From Ambrosia x helenae (lineage: Eukaryota; Streptophyta; Magnoliopsida; Asterales; Asteraceae), in NCBI GenBank assembly GCA_030844895.1, contig CM061229.1, forward strand, positions 108,622,975 through 108,686,974: a DNA stretch of 64,000 nt, given 5' to 3'. Numbering within the stretch: the stretch's first letter is position 1; each line of letters starts with the position of its first letter. Made by a program: the position numbers and the translations under genes. Of the stretch, positions 9,101 through 21,530 are shown piece after piece. The notes below the pieces were generated by a model. It was not told the origin of the DNA and made no database searches. It saw nothing but the letters and a program-made list of their open reading frames with translations.

Positions 9101-11661
9101 TGTGACACCCGGCAAATTCTGGTTAACAACGTTGTCTAGATTAAAGTCTACCTTAGCGAGTCACGCGTATATTATACTTAACTAGGGTTAGCTAGATAGC
9201 TAGATAGGACATACGTGCATTGTTGTAAGTTAATATGTGATTACATGATTAGTGAACCTCGGACGTTGGTGAATAATAAACTTATGTGTCTCGGTGATAT
9301 CTGACAAACTTATGTGAAAACCATCGTGATTATGTGAACCTAAACCGAAAACGTTAATAAAAATAATTAAAAGTGGAGCATGAGGTTGATTAGGGTCTTA
9401 ACGCATGGGGTTACACTTGTTACGGTCCGAAATAACGAAAACGTCGATGGATAACGCGTCGGGAGGCGAAACGAAGCAAAAGCGCGCGCCTCGGACCTGT
9501 GAGCGGCCGCTCACAGGATCCGAGCGGCCGCTCGAATCTCCATGACGGGTCTAAACCGCCTCAAACTCATATTTAAGCATCCTTAACCCCCATGCAACCC
9601 CCATACTCAACCCTAATCCCCCCCTTACTGCCCCACACGAATATTTCACTCCAAAAACTCCTGCTAAGGCTCAAGATCATCAATTGGGAGGCTCCAAGGC
9701 GCGCGATTGATTGATTTGAAGAGCTAAGGGTATAACTTATGATTTCTTACGCTTTTACCTTATGTTTTTACTATAAAAATCATATAACAAGTTTGTCCAG
9801 GTCTGAATGGGTTTAAGAAACATTAAAACATGAGTCTTTTTGAAGATTAAACGGATTAAACATATTAATAAACGCTTAGTAACATCATAGGATACTTGTT
9901 GCGCGCAAGTTATTGGTGTTTTGATCCTTAAAGCTTTGATCTTGACATGTTTAATAATAGAATCTGATGGGAATAGGTATTAGGAATGTTGTGTGTTGAT
10001 GATTGATGGTTGTTAATTGTTTTTATGCACACGGTAGGCGAGTAAAGTATGATTTAGGCGAAACTAAAATCTGGACAGAATGATTAGTTGAACTTGTAGG
10101 AGCTGTAACACGGCCCTAACACAATGATTTTAGTATTTTCCTTGCATGATTAGGTCACACCTGGTCTTAGCTTTTCATAATGGGTAAGATCATGTGTTTT
10201 GGACGTCGGATGAGTCGTTTTTGGAATTTTCATTGAAAATAGGTCAGATCAGAATTTCGGGTGTCAAACTGAGTCAACTTTGAAACATCATAACTCAAGT
10301 TTTATAAAGAGTTGGGTTTTGAAATTTTTACAGAAGGTTAATATTGAAGTTTTGCAAGTTTTCCAAGTAGATTCATCCCGTTTGGATGAATACACAATTT
10401 TTGGGAAATTATTTACCAAACTGACCTGTTAGGAGGGTTTTCTGAACATAGCTGAGTTAGACGAATTTTAATTATTTTTGTGTTTGGATTTAAGACTAAA
10501 AAAAATAGGTATTGTCAAGTGAATCCCAAAGAAAATTCAGTAAAAATTTGGGAGGATAACTTACTGATTTACTATTTTAAATGAATTCGTTTTGATGGCG
10601 CACAATCTGTCCTGAAAACACAGATTGTGTATTATGTGCTTATGTGATTAATTGAGGTCTTAGGTGATCCGGAATTGACATATAACTGAAGTACACTTGT
10701 TTGTGACACATACGGGATGTAGAAACTAATGGTAACCAACTCATTAACCAACGAGTCCGTAGGGTTTACTATTGCATGTAGAATCACTAGGCGTCGCATA
10801 CACACTTTTGAACATTTAAAACGCCTTGGACAAACGAGTTATATGGTGTAATGATATTACGCCTATACTCACTTAATGACACTGTTATTAGGGTGTCGGT
10901 AGCATATATTACTTGCTGTTCGGATTCTTTGCTTGCACGTTAAGGTGAGTTTACGGCCCCTCTTTTAACTGGTTTCACTTTTTGGGGGAGAAAACATGTG
11001 TTAAACTTATGTTTTGGTAACAACTGTCATACTATGGGTTTCTATGGTTTACTATACGATCTTTGGAAGTCCCGGGGGAAACCATGAATGTGCGGGTTAG
11101 CACAACGGGGAAATGTGAATAGATCTATTGAGAGTGACCAACCCCGCTCGTCGGCTTGGAGGGTCGGCGAGTGCATATTGTCTCAAACAGGAACAGGTTT
11201 ACTATTCGGGCACGACATCTGGTTTGCGAGTTAGTAATGGTTTTCCAATCGTAGAAGTAACAAAACATACGCCTAGCTAGCGTACTTTGGTTTGCAAATT
11301 GATATAGTATGGACAGGTTGAACTTGGTACTTTAATTACAAACCTGTGAACTCACCAGCATTTTTGTGCTGACGTAACTCTTACATGTTTTCTCAGGTCG
11401 CTAAGGTAGCACAATGGAACTAGGGCGCATGCGTCTGCACGGCGTCTAGTTAGGATTGCATGGTTTTCGAACATTGAATAATTTGGTTTACTTTTGGATT
11501 ATGTTTTGAGAATAAGCTTCCGCTGTATTTGGGGATTTTAAACTATGTTTTTGAAATTGCATATGTTCATTTAGATTTGTTTATTGTGATCGTTGACTTG
11601 GATCCTGGTTTGTCATGCGCCTCGCGGTAAAACTCCGCAAGTGGATTTTGAGGGTGTGACA
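9101..11661 (+). repeat. 5' LTR of the Tekay-like element
   Basis: 2561 bp, TG...CA ends. It carries a 22-bp perfect palindrome with a GCGGCCGC core (9496-9517), a second 14-bp palindrome with the same core (9521-9534), a TATA-like TATTTAAG at about 9571, and a splice-donor-like AAGGTGAGT at 10942-10950. Confidence 0.95.
9496..9534. promoter_or_regulatory. Twin GCGGCCGC palindromes upstream of the LTR TATA
   Basis: CCTGTGAGCGGCCGC... is a 22-bp perfect palindrome, followed after 3 bp by CGAGCGGCCGCTCG. Both are preserved unchanged in the 3' LTR at 17226-17247 and 17251-17264. The role is not known; the position about 40 bp before the TATA-like box suggests a promoter element. Confidence 0.5.
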
Positions 11662-11664
11662 GAT

Positions 11665-11677
11665 TGGTATCAGAGCC
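11665..11677 (+). other. Primer binding site (initiator tRNA-Met type)
   Basis: TGGTATCAGAGCC begins 4 bp after the LTR end, the usual complement to the 3' end of initiator tRNA-Met. Confidence 0.9.
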
Positions 11678-12218
11678 AATGGTTATAGTGAACTAGGACT
11701 GCATATAGAGTCTAGTCTATAGCCGAGTCGCACACACTAGACGATCACATAGTACTAAACATTATGGTGGATTACGTATGGCCTTGTCGGAGTGTCTCTA
11801 AATCATCTGACCTTCCTATGTTACATCATCCGTTCTATCTTAGGTCGGGTTACTTGCTCTCTAGGCAGTGTGGTATATTGGGGTAAATCGTGTACTCTTG
11901 AGATTTGTCCAAGGCTCGGACATCTCCCTTTCATACTCCAATAGAAACACTTGCCATAAACTACCGTAGCATTAAGGTGTATAGCTAAGAGTCTATGTTC
12001 GGTGATTTGAACTTTGAACTAGGAGAACACTTGGAGGACCATGTAGAGCAGTTTATCATTTTGGGTGCACACAAAATCATAAACCGAAATGCATGAAAGC
12101 CCTAGTGAGCTCTGGGTTTGAATGGATAGTCCTGGGTTGGATCTAGCTTTGATCTTGTGAACGCTAGTGGTTACCATTAGCTGTGAAACAAAATTTTCTC
12201 GTCCTTTTTGTCAGAATC

Positions 12219-15200
12219 ATGTCTGGAGTATGAGGAGGACGTGGAGGTGGCCGCGCTGGTGAGCGTGGTGGTGGTCGTGGTGGTGGTGGTCGTGGAGGTG
12301 TAAACCTAACACAAGAAGATCTGAACAACTTGCTGCAAGCTGCCTTTCAGTTAGGGCACAATGGTGGTGGTGCACCTGTTAACCCACCCCCACCTATGTG
12401 TACCTACAAGATGTTTCGGGACTGTAAGCCCCAGGAATTCTCTGGCACTGAGGGTGCGGTGAGCTTGCTCAGGTGGCTGGAAAAGGTGGAGTCAGTGTTT
12501 CTGATGTGCAACTGTCTCCCAGAGGATCGAGTCAAGTATGCTGCTGCGTTATTCCAGGATGTTGCTTTGACCTGGTGGAACAATATCACCCAGAATATGG
12601 GTATAGGGGAGGCTTATGCTATGCCTTGGGAAAATTTTGTTCAACTACTGAAGCGAGAGTACTGTCCAAGGGAAGAAATTCAGAAGCTAGAGCATGAGGT
12701 GTGGAACCTCAAGATGACCGGGTCAGAGATTGAAAAGTATACGGTAAGGCGTAATGAGTTGGCAGTGCTGTGTCCTGATCTGCATGTGCCAGAATACAGG
12801 AGGATTGAACACTATATCTTGGGGCTAGTACCAGAGATCGCAGGGTTGGTGGCTGCGGGGAATCTTCCTACATACTCAGAGGTGGTCCGATCGGCTCACA
12901 GGATGACAAACTTGAAGGTGAATGAGGGTATCTTGCCTGCTAAGGGTTCGACTGTCAAGGCCCCGGAGAATAACAAGCGTAAATGGGATAATGAGGGGAA
13001 AGGATCTGTGCCAGCACCAGCACAACAGGGTAAGAGATTCGATAGCGGGGGTTCTTCTTCTTCTGGTACCAAACCGGGTGGTTATGCGGGGAAATTACCT
13101 AAGTGCAACAAATGTGGGCGTCATCATCAGGGGGACTGCGACCGTAATCGTTGCCATCGCTGCCAGCGACTTGGGCATTTTGCTAAAGATTGTCGGGCGA
13201 CACTTCCATCGACCCAGGCCCCAAGTACTACCCCGGCTCCTACTGCTCAAGGAACTACGGGAAAACATGGTTGTTACAACTGTGGGGAGACTGGGCATTA
13301 CAAGAAGGAGTGCCCGAAACTGAAGCAGGGCGGGGATGTGAGGGATAGAAACGGTAACGGGAACAACGGGGGCGGTGGCAGGAATGCACGTGCCTTCGTC
13401 ATTGGAGCCGCAGAGGCTAGACAGGATCCTGACACAGTTACCGGTACATTCCTTCTCAATAATCGCTCTGTTAGTGTTTTATTTGATTCCGGTGCCGATA
13501 AAAGTTTTATATCTATGGAAGTTAGTCGACTGCTAGATGTAGTACCCGAGCCATTAGAGGCTAAGTATGTAATTGAGTTGGCTGACGGTAAAAAGATTGA
13601 AGCTACTTGTATCCTTCGGGAGTGTCAACTAGAGTTGTCGGGTTTGTCTTTCCCCATCGACCTTATACCGGTACCTTTGGGTAGTTTTGACGTTGTTGTA
13701 GGCATGGATTGGTTGTCTTTGTATCGCGCTGAGATCGTTTGTTACGACAAGATTATTCAGATTCCCCTCCCTGATGGAGAATTCCTTTCTGTGTACGGTA
13801 TCAAGGGCGGTACTCCGCTAAATCTCATCTCCAGCATGAAAGCCCTTAAGTATCTTCGAAAGGGTTATTCGGCCGTTTTGGCACTTTTATCTGTTTCCTC
13901 TACCGATGAGAAGAAGATCGACGATATTCCTGTTGTACGCGAGTTTCCTGATGTATTTCCCGATGATTTATCTGGTCTTCCTCCCCATCGTCAGGTTGAG
14001 TTCAGTATTGATCTTGTACCGGGAGCTGCTCCTATTGCTCGGGCCCCCTACCGTCTTGCACCTCCCGAGATGCAGGAATTGTCCAGTCAGTTACAGGAAC
14101 TCTTGGACAAGGGTTTCATTAGACCAAGTTCTTCCCCTTGGGGAGCCCCGATTCTGTTCGTTAAGAAGAAGGATGGAAGTTTTCGATTGTGTGTGGATTA
14201 CAGAGAATTGAACAAAGCGACCATCAAGAACCGTTATCCTCTTCCACGTATTGATGATCTATTCGACCAACTCCAGGGTTCTAGCTACTACTCTAAGATT
14301 GATTTGAGGTCCGGTTATCACCAGTTGCGCGTAAGGGAAGCTGACGTTGCAAAGACTGCCTTTCGTACACGTTATGGCCATTTTGAGTTCTTGGTCATGC
14401 CTTTCGGTCTCACAAACGCACAGGCAGTTTTCATGGATTTGATGAACCGCGTTTGCAAACCGTATCTTGACAAGTTCGTCATCGTGTTTATTGATGACAT
14501 CCTGATTTACTCCAAGAACAAGACCGAACACGAGGAACACCTGCGCTTGGTTTTGGAACTTTTGCGACGGGAACAACTTTACGCTAAGTTCTCAAAGTGT
14601 GACTTTTGGTTACGCGAAGTTCAGTTCCTAGGACATGTGGTTAATGAACTAGGAATTCATGTCGATCCAGCTAAGATCGAAGCGATCAAGGACTGGGAAG
14701 CACCAAAGACGCCAACTGAGGTGCGGCAATTCCTAGGCCTTGCGGGCTATTATCGTCGTTTCATTAAGGGGTTCTCGAAGATCGCTCAACCCCTCACCAC
14801 TCTTACTCAGAAGGATAGAAAATTCGCCTGGGGTGAACCACAAGAGTCAGCATTTCAAAAACTGAAGTCTAAACTTTGTTCTGCTCCTATTTTGTCCTTG
14901 CCTGAAGGCCCTGATGATTTCGTTGTTTACTGTGATGCTTCTATTCATGGTCTCGGTTGCGTGTTGATGCAACGCGAGAAAGTGATTGCGTATGCTTCTC
15001 GGCAACTCAAGGTGCACGAGAGGAACTACACCACCCATGACTTGGAATTGGGTGCAGTGGTTTTCGCGTTGAAAATTTGGAGACATTACTTGTACGGTAC
15101 CAAATGCACCATCTACACCGATCACAAGAGTCTTCAACATATTTTCGACCAACAACATTTGAACATACGACAGCGTCGTTGGATTGAACTCCTGAACGAT

Positions 15201-16829
15201 TATGATTGCGCCATTAAGTACCATCCTGGCAAGGCGAATGTAGTAGCAGACGCCTTGAGTAGGAAGGAATCAATTAATCCTCGTCGCGTTCGGGCGTTGC
15301 AGCTCACCATTCATTCCTCTCTACCTGACCAACTCCGTTCTGCTCAGTTAGAAGCTTTGAAGGAGGAAAACCTTAAAGCTGAGACTATGCACGGTGCCGA
15401 CAAGCACCTCGAGCGAAGGCCTGATGACCTGCACTACTTCGCAGAACGCATATGGGTTCCTTTATTTGGGGGACTTCGGGAGCTTGTTTTAGATGAGGCT
15501 CACAAGTCCCGGTATTCTATTCATCCTGGTTCGGATAAGATGTACCAAGATCTAAAGGTGCTTTACTGGTGGCCAAACATGAGGTCGGATATAGCCTCAT
15601 ACGTGAGCAAATGCTTGACCTGTGCTAAAGTCAAGGTGGAATACCAGAAACCGTCGGGTCTCTTGCAACAACCTGAAATTCCGGAGTGGAAATGGGAACG
15701 GATTACAATGGATTTTGTCACGCAACTACCTAAGTCACCGAGCGGGAATGATAAGATATGGGTGATTGTTGATCGGTTGACGAAATCAGCCCATTTTCTC
15801 GCTATTAAGGAGACTGACACCATGGATCGTTTGGCTCGTCTTTATCTGAAGGAAGTTGTTTCTAAGCACGGGGTGCCGGTTTCTTTTATTTCGGATCGTG
15901 ACTCCCACTTTACTTCTCACTTCTGGAAGTCTTTGCACAAGGCTTTGGGTACCCAGCTAGACATGAGTACCGCTTATCACCCACAGACTGACGGTCAGAG
16001 TGAACGCACGATTCAAACCTTAGAAGACATGCTGCGGGCATGTGCGATCGATTTTGGCAAAAGTTGGGAAGCCCACCTACCGTTAGTAGAATTCTCTTAC
16101 AACAACAGTTACCACACGAGCATCAAGGCAGCTCCGTTCGAGGCACTGTACGGGCGGAAATGTCGGTCTCCTCTTTGTTGGGCTGTGGTGGGTGAGAGTC
16201 AACTCACTGGGCCTGAGCTAGTGTACGAAACTTCAGAAAAGATCGTACAGATTCGTAACCGGTTGGCAGCGGCACGGGATCGGCAGAAGAGTTATGCCGA
16301 TCAGCGTCGCAAGCCATTGGAATTCCAAGTTGATGACAAAGGACTTCTGAAAGTTTCACCGTGGAAGGGCGTCATACGCTTTGGGAAACGTGGCAAACTC
16401 AACCCTCGGTATGTCGGCCCATTTACAATCCTGGAACGGATTGGACCGGTGGCATATCGTCTTGATTTACCGACGGAGCTCGGCAACGTACATAACGTCT
16501 TCCATGTATCCAACTTAAAGAAGTGTCTGGCTGACGAGTCTCTTATTGTTCCACTGGAAGAGATCAAGGTTGATGATCGTCTTCGGATTGTGGAGGAACC
16601 TGTTGAGATTCTTGATTACAAGATTCGTAGCCTACGTCATAGCAAGATTCGCATTGTTAAGGTTCGCTGGAACTCGAACCGGGGACCAGAGTACCCTTGG
16701 GAACGGGAGGATCAGATGAAGTCTAAGTATCCTCATCTCTTTCCTAAGGAAGCGTTCGAATCGAGATATGTTATTCCTTTTGGTACTTGTGCAATTTTCG
16801 GGACGAAAATTCTTTTAACATGGGGATGA
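12219..16829 (+). pseudogene. gag-pol polyprotein with premature TGA at codon 5
   Basis: An ATG at 12219 opens MSGV, then TGA at 12231-12233, then about 1530 open codons to 16829. In order: gag with WLEKVESVF and ALTWWN; zinc knuckles (CHRCQRLGHFAKDC, CYNCGETGHYKKEC); protease LFDSGADKSFIS; RT YPLPRIDDLF and FIDDILIYSK; RNase H YCDASIHGLG and YTDHKSLQ; integrase zinc finger and DDE residues (TMDFVT, ISDRDSHF, QTDGQSERT); and a chromodomain-like end (EPVEILDYKIRSLRH...VKVRWNS). The - strand element at 53348 starts MSGRAGGR, which supports ATG 12219 as the true start. A CGA-to-TGA change is the simplest reading. The first in-frame ATG after the stop is 12396. Confidence 0.93.
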
Positions 16830-19355
16830 TGTGACACCCGGCAAATTCTGGTTAACAACGTTGTCTAGATTAAAGTCTACCTTAGCGAGTCACGCGTATA
16901 TTATACTTAACTAGGGTTAGCTAGATAGCTAGATAGGACATACGTGCATTGTTGTGAGTTAATATGTGATTACATGATTAGTGAACCTCGGACGTTGGTG
17001 AATAATAAACTTATGTGTCTCGGTGATATCTGACAAACTTATGTGAAAACCATACGTGATTATGTGAACCTAAACCGAAAACGTTAATAAAAATCATTAA
17101 AAGGGGAGCATGAGGTTGATTAGGGTCTTAACGCATGGGGTTACACTTGTTACGGTCCGAAATAACGAAAACATCGATGGATAACGTGTCGGGAGGCGAA
17201 ACAAAGCAAAAGCGCGCGCCTCGGACCTGTGAGCGGCCGCTCACAGGATCCGAGCGGCCGCTCGAATCTCCCTGACGGGTCTAAACCGCCTCAAACTCAT
17301 ATTTAAGCATCCTTAACCCCCATGCAACCCCCATACTCAACCCTAATCGCCCCCTTACTGCCCCACACGAATATTTCACTCCAAAAACTCCTGCTAAGGC
17401 TCAAGATCATCAATTGGGAGGCTCCAGGGCGCGCGATTGATTGATTTGAAGAGCTAAGGGTATAACTTATGATTTCTTACGCTTTTACCTTATGTTTTTA
17501 CTATAAAAATCATATAACAAGTTTGTCCAGGTCTGAATGGGTTTAAGAAACATAAAAACATGAGTCTTTTTGAAGATTAAACGGATTAAACATATTAATA
17601 AACGCTTAGTAACATCATAGGATACTTGTTGCGCAAGTTATTGGTGTTTTGATCCTTAAAGCTTTGATCTTGACATGTTTAATAATAGAATCTGATGGGA
17701 ATAGGTATTAGGAATGTTGTGTGTTGATGATTGATGGTTGTTAATTGTTTTTATGCACACGGTAGGCGAGTAAAGTATGATTTAGGCGAAACTAAAATCT
17801 GGACAGAATGATTAGTTGAACTTGTAGGAGCTGTAACACGGCCCTAACACAATGATTTTAGTATTTTCCTTGCATGATTAGGTCACACCTGGTCTTAGCT
17901 TTTCATAATGGGTAAGATCATGTGTTTTGGACGTCGGATGAGTCGTTTTTGGAATTTTCATTGAAAATAGGTCAGATCAGAATTTCGGGTGTCAAACTGA
18001 GTCAACTTTGAAACATCATAACTCAAGTTTTATAAAGAGTTGGGTTTGAAATTTCTACAGAAGGTTAATATTGGAGTTTTGCAAGTTTTCCAAGTAGATT
18101 CATCCCGTTTGGATGAATACACAATTTTTGGGAAATTATTTACCAAACTGACCTGTTAGGAGGGTTTTCTGAACATAGCTGAGTTAGACGAATTTTAATT
18201 AGTTTTGTGTTTGGATTTAAGACTAAACAAATATAAGTATTGTCAAGTGAATCCCAAAGAAAATTCAGAAAAAATTTGGGAGGATAACTTACTGATTTAC
18301 TATTTTAAATGAATTCGTTTTGATGGCGCACAATCTGTCCTGAAAACACAGATTGTGTATTATGTGCTTATGTGATTAATTGAGGTTTTAGGTGATCTGG
18401 AATTGACATATAACTGAAGTACACTTGTTTGTGACACATACGGGATGTAGAAACTAATGGTAACCAACTCATTAACCAACGAGTCCGTAGGGTTTACTAT
18501 TGCATGTAGAATCACTAGGCGTCGCATACACACTTTTGAACATTTAAAACGCCTTGGACAAACGAGTTATATGGTGTAATGATATTACGCCTATACTCAC
18601 TTAATGACACTGTTTTTAGGGTGTCGGTAGCATATATTACTTGCTGTTCGGATTCTTTGCTTGCACGTTAAGGTGAGTTTACGGCCCCTCTTTTAACTGG
18701 TTTCACTTTTTGGGGAGAAAACATGTGTTAAACTTATGTTTTGGTAACAACTATCATACTATGGGTTTCTATGGTTTACTATACGATCTTTGGAAGTCCC
18801 CGGGGAAACCATGAATGTGCGGGTTAGCACAACCAACCCCGCTCGTCGGCTTGGAGGGTCGGCGAGTGCATATTGTCTCAAACAGGAACAGGTTTACTAT
18901 TCGGGCACGACATCTGGTTTGCGAGTTAGTAATGGTTTTCCAATCGTAGAAGTAACAAAACATACGCCTAGCTAGCGTACTTTGGTTTGCAAATTGATAT
19001 AGTATGGACAGGTTGAACTTGGTACTTTAATTACAAACCTGTGAACTCACCAGCATTTTTGTGCTGACGTAACTCTTACATGTTTTCTCAGGTCGCTAAG
19101 GTAGCACAATGGAACTAGGGCGCACGCGTCTGCACGGCGTCTAGTTAGGATTGCATGGTTTTCGAACATTGAATAATTTGGTTTACTTTTGGATTATGTT
19201 TTGAGAATAAGTTTCCGCTGTATTTGGGGATTTTAAACTATGTTTTTAAATTGCATATGTTCATTTAGATTTGTTTATTGTGATCGTTGACTTGGATCCT
19301 GGTTTGTCATGCGCCTCACGATAAAACTCCGCAAGTGGATTTTGAGGGTGTGACA
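16830..19355 (+). repeat. 3' LTR of the Tekay-like element
   Basis: 2526 bp. It is near-identical to the 5' LTR apart from scattered substitutions, small indels and loss of one 32-bp block after 18831. It is preceded by a G-rich polypurine stretch (TGGGGATGA). Confidence 0.95.
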
Positions 19356-20177
19356 ACACAAGGTTGTACCGAATAAAAAATGAACTTGTTAGGGAAAGGT
19401 TAGGATTGGCTAATATCGCTGACAAGATAAAAAAGGGAAGATTGAGATGGTTTGGACATGTGAGGAGGAAGCATACGACCGCGCCAGTTAGAGTTGTGGA
19501 AACGCTCACTATCGCGGGGAAGAGGAGTAGAGTAGACCCAAGTTGACTTGGGATGAGCGTATTAGGCAGGATTTGATAGTGCACCTCTCTGAGGACATGG
19601 TCCAGGATATGAGTTCGTGGAGAAGTAGAATTAAGGTTAAGGATTTTTAGGGGTTGTTCTTTTTGGCTGGACTTATCATGTGTTTGTGTTTTTGCTTGCA
19701 TAGATGTTATGTATCATGTTATGTACCTTTTATCACTGTCGTGTTTCGTAGTGGCCTATTATATATAATTATATTTATTGGTAGCTTTATGTATATATGT
19801 TTTCAATTTTATTGTGTCTAGAGTCGGGGGTCTCTTTGGAAGCAGCCTCTCTATCTTTACACTCTGTTCCAGAGTTTCATTAAAGGATGGAAAAGAAAGG
19901 ATTGGGAAGGAAGTGGAGAAAAAATGTGTTCCAGAGTTGTTTGTAAGAAGGAAATGGAGGGAATGAGAGGGATAATAATGAGGATTTTAGTGTGATTTTC
20001 AATCTTTCCAATTTAGAAGGAATTGGAGAGAAGGGAGGAGGAGGGAGATCCTTTCTCTTCCATCCTTTAATGAAACTCGGGAACACAGTGTTAGGGACAA
20101 GGGGGTAAGGTTTGCCTACATCCCACCCTCCCCAGACCCTTCCAATAGTTTTACTATTAGTGGGAATTACTGGGTAC

Positions 20178-20209
<32 letters not shown>
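19356..20209 (+). mobile_element. RTE-type LINE remnant, right part with 3' tail
   Basis: It resumes the frame broken at 9100 (YRIKNELVRERLGLANIADK, GRLRWFGHVRRKH) and ends in a stop near 19547. The RTE 3' UTR follows (GAAGCAGCCTCTCTATC ... GGGGGTAAGGTTTGCCTACA ... CCCCAGACC), closing in a (GAT)n tail at 20179-20209. A MITE at 19860-20090 interrupts the tail. Confidence 0.85.
19860..20090. mobile_element. MITE in the LINE tail, TSD TTA
   Basis: Ends CACTCTGTTCCAGAGTTTC and, inverted, CACTGTGTTCCCGAGTTTC continue as terminal inverted repeats of about 40 bp (...ATTAAAGGATGG). It is flanked by TTA at 19857-19859 and 20091-20093. The 3-bp TTA target fits PIF/Harbinger; the CACT end and a 3-bp target would also fit CACTA. 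It is purine-rich and non-coding. Confidence 0.85.
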
Positions 20210-21475
20210 CAATTTTTTTTAGTTTTAATAATTTTTTTTACTTTTAATGTAATTTGTTTTTTTCTTAATGAAATGTTTATTTTTACTTATATATTGTTTG
20301 ACTTCTAAAAATATACATAATACGAAGAATTGAACTTAAAAATTGGTTTTAATAAAAATATATGTAGAGTGTGGGGATCGAACCCGGGTCTATGACCAGG
20401 TCGAGCTTTATCACAAGCCCAGCCACTAACTGGGCTAGAGCCGGATAACGAATTATATTCATTTGAAATATTAATATAGCTTACTTGGTTTGAAACATGA
20501 TTACATAATATTTATAAAAAAAATTGGATTCAGATTCGAACCCAGGATCAATGACGGTCCGATGGTCAAACATTATAGTTTTTTATATAATGTTTTAAGA
20601 TTTCACCTCTTCTTATCAAAAAAATGTCTTATATATAACTTATTATTCATTGTCATCTTAAAATAATTAATTCATTTTATTGTAATTTTATTTATTCGTA
20701 AAATATTTATTTGTTTTTATATTTCATAATTTGTTATAATCAAAATAAAATTATTATATTTATTATTTTCTATAATAAATAATAATTATATATTGTTTGA
20801 TAATTATATATTGTTTGATAAATAAAACATATTTATAGGCATGTGATTGTGTTCAAGGTACATTATTATTTAAATTATTAACAACTTAAAATGAACAAAG
20901 TATAAAAATTATAATTTATAAAAATATTAAAACTTACAACAAAACAAGATACACACAAACTTTAAAAATAAGATACATAGAAACATTAGAAGGTAATTCA
21001 TAAAAAAATAAAAATATAAACCAACATCTTTAAACATTCAGCTCTAAAAATATCGTTCAATTTTGTCCACTTTAAACATGCAGCTCCAAAAAAAATTGGT
21101 AGGTGACAAGCTCAGATGGTTATGGCGAGGGAGGAGAGGAGCTTTTAGTAAAATTGGAATGGTGGCCGTGATGGGGGAGGGAGGAAAACAGAAAATGTGA
21201 GAGGAAAAGGATGGGGACTTGAAAGGGATAACTTTAATCCCAAAGGATTATGATTAAAATGCGGCATGATGTTAACCGAAAAAATACTTCGGTTTTCTGA
21301 AGCTCAAGAACATGTCGAATAAACTAAAAATATCTGTTTTGAACCGTGTTGAATATTTGAGAAGGTATTTTCTTTTGGTAAAACATTTGATATATTTGAT
21401 TAGAGGAAATCTTATACACACAAACCATCCTATTTATATACCCATAAATTGTGTAAAAAAATTGACCTTCATAGA
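20210..21475. other. AT-rich intergenic DNA, no gene seen
   Basis: It holds homopolymer-rich sequence, a duplicated ATAATTATATATTGTTTG at about 20781-20820, and two tRNA-T-arm-like segments (about 20368-20446 and 20535-20575). No supported ORF. Confidence 0.6.
20368..20446 (-). other. tRNA-like/SINE-head-like segment
   Basis: On the - strand, CCAGTTAGTGGCTGGGCTTG is followed by GGGTTCGATCCCC, a good B box. A related arrangement (CTGGTCTGGGCTTGTGA...GGGTTCGACCCC) occurs on the + strand at 54138-54198. No proper cloverleaf forms, so this is not called a tRNA. Confidence 0.35.
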
Positions 21476-21480
21476 CGGTG

Positions 21481-21530
21481 GAGACGCCTGACGACAGCTC
21501 AGAGACGTCTGACGATGGCTCGGAGACGAC
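21481..21530. repeat. 21-bp tandem repeat
   Basis: GAGACGCCTGACGACAGCTCA and GAGACGTCTGACGATGGCTCG, then a partial third copy. Further GACGTCT motifs follow to 21700. The - strand frame over this region shows SEPSSDVSELSSGVS, but no domain. Confidence 0.7.

Larger units (their letters stand above)
9101..19355 (+). mobile_element. Ty3/gypsy LTR retrotransposon, Tekay/Del-like chromovirus
   Basis: A complete element: 5' LTR 9101-11661, tRNA-Met-type PBS at 11665, gag-pol 12219-16829, 3' LTR 16830-19355. LTRs start TGTGACACCC and end GGGTGTGACA. The 5-bp target duplication ACACA occurs at 9096-9100 and 19356-19360. Domain order gag-PR-RT-RNaseH-INT defines gypsy. Long LTRs and the C-terminal chromodomain-like segment suggest the Tekay/Del lineage. 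The LTRs differ by few substitutions plus small indels, so the insertion is relatively young. Confidence 0.95.

Noticed and set aside
12404..16567. Several antisense and frame-shifted ORFs over gag-pol
   Set aside because: Shadows of the long gag-pol frame; none has its own motifs.
19880..20212. Open frame starting with a poly-histidine run (- strand)
   Set aside because: It is the (GAT)n LINE tail read antisense and continues through a MITE; no domain.
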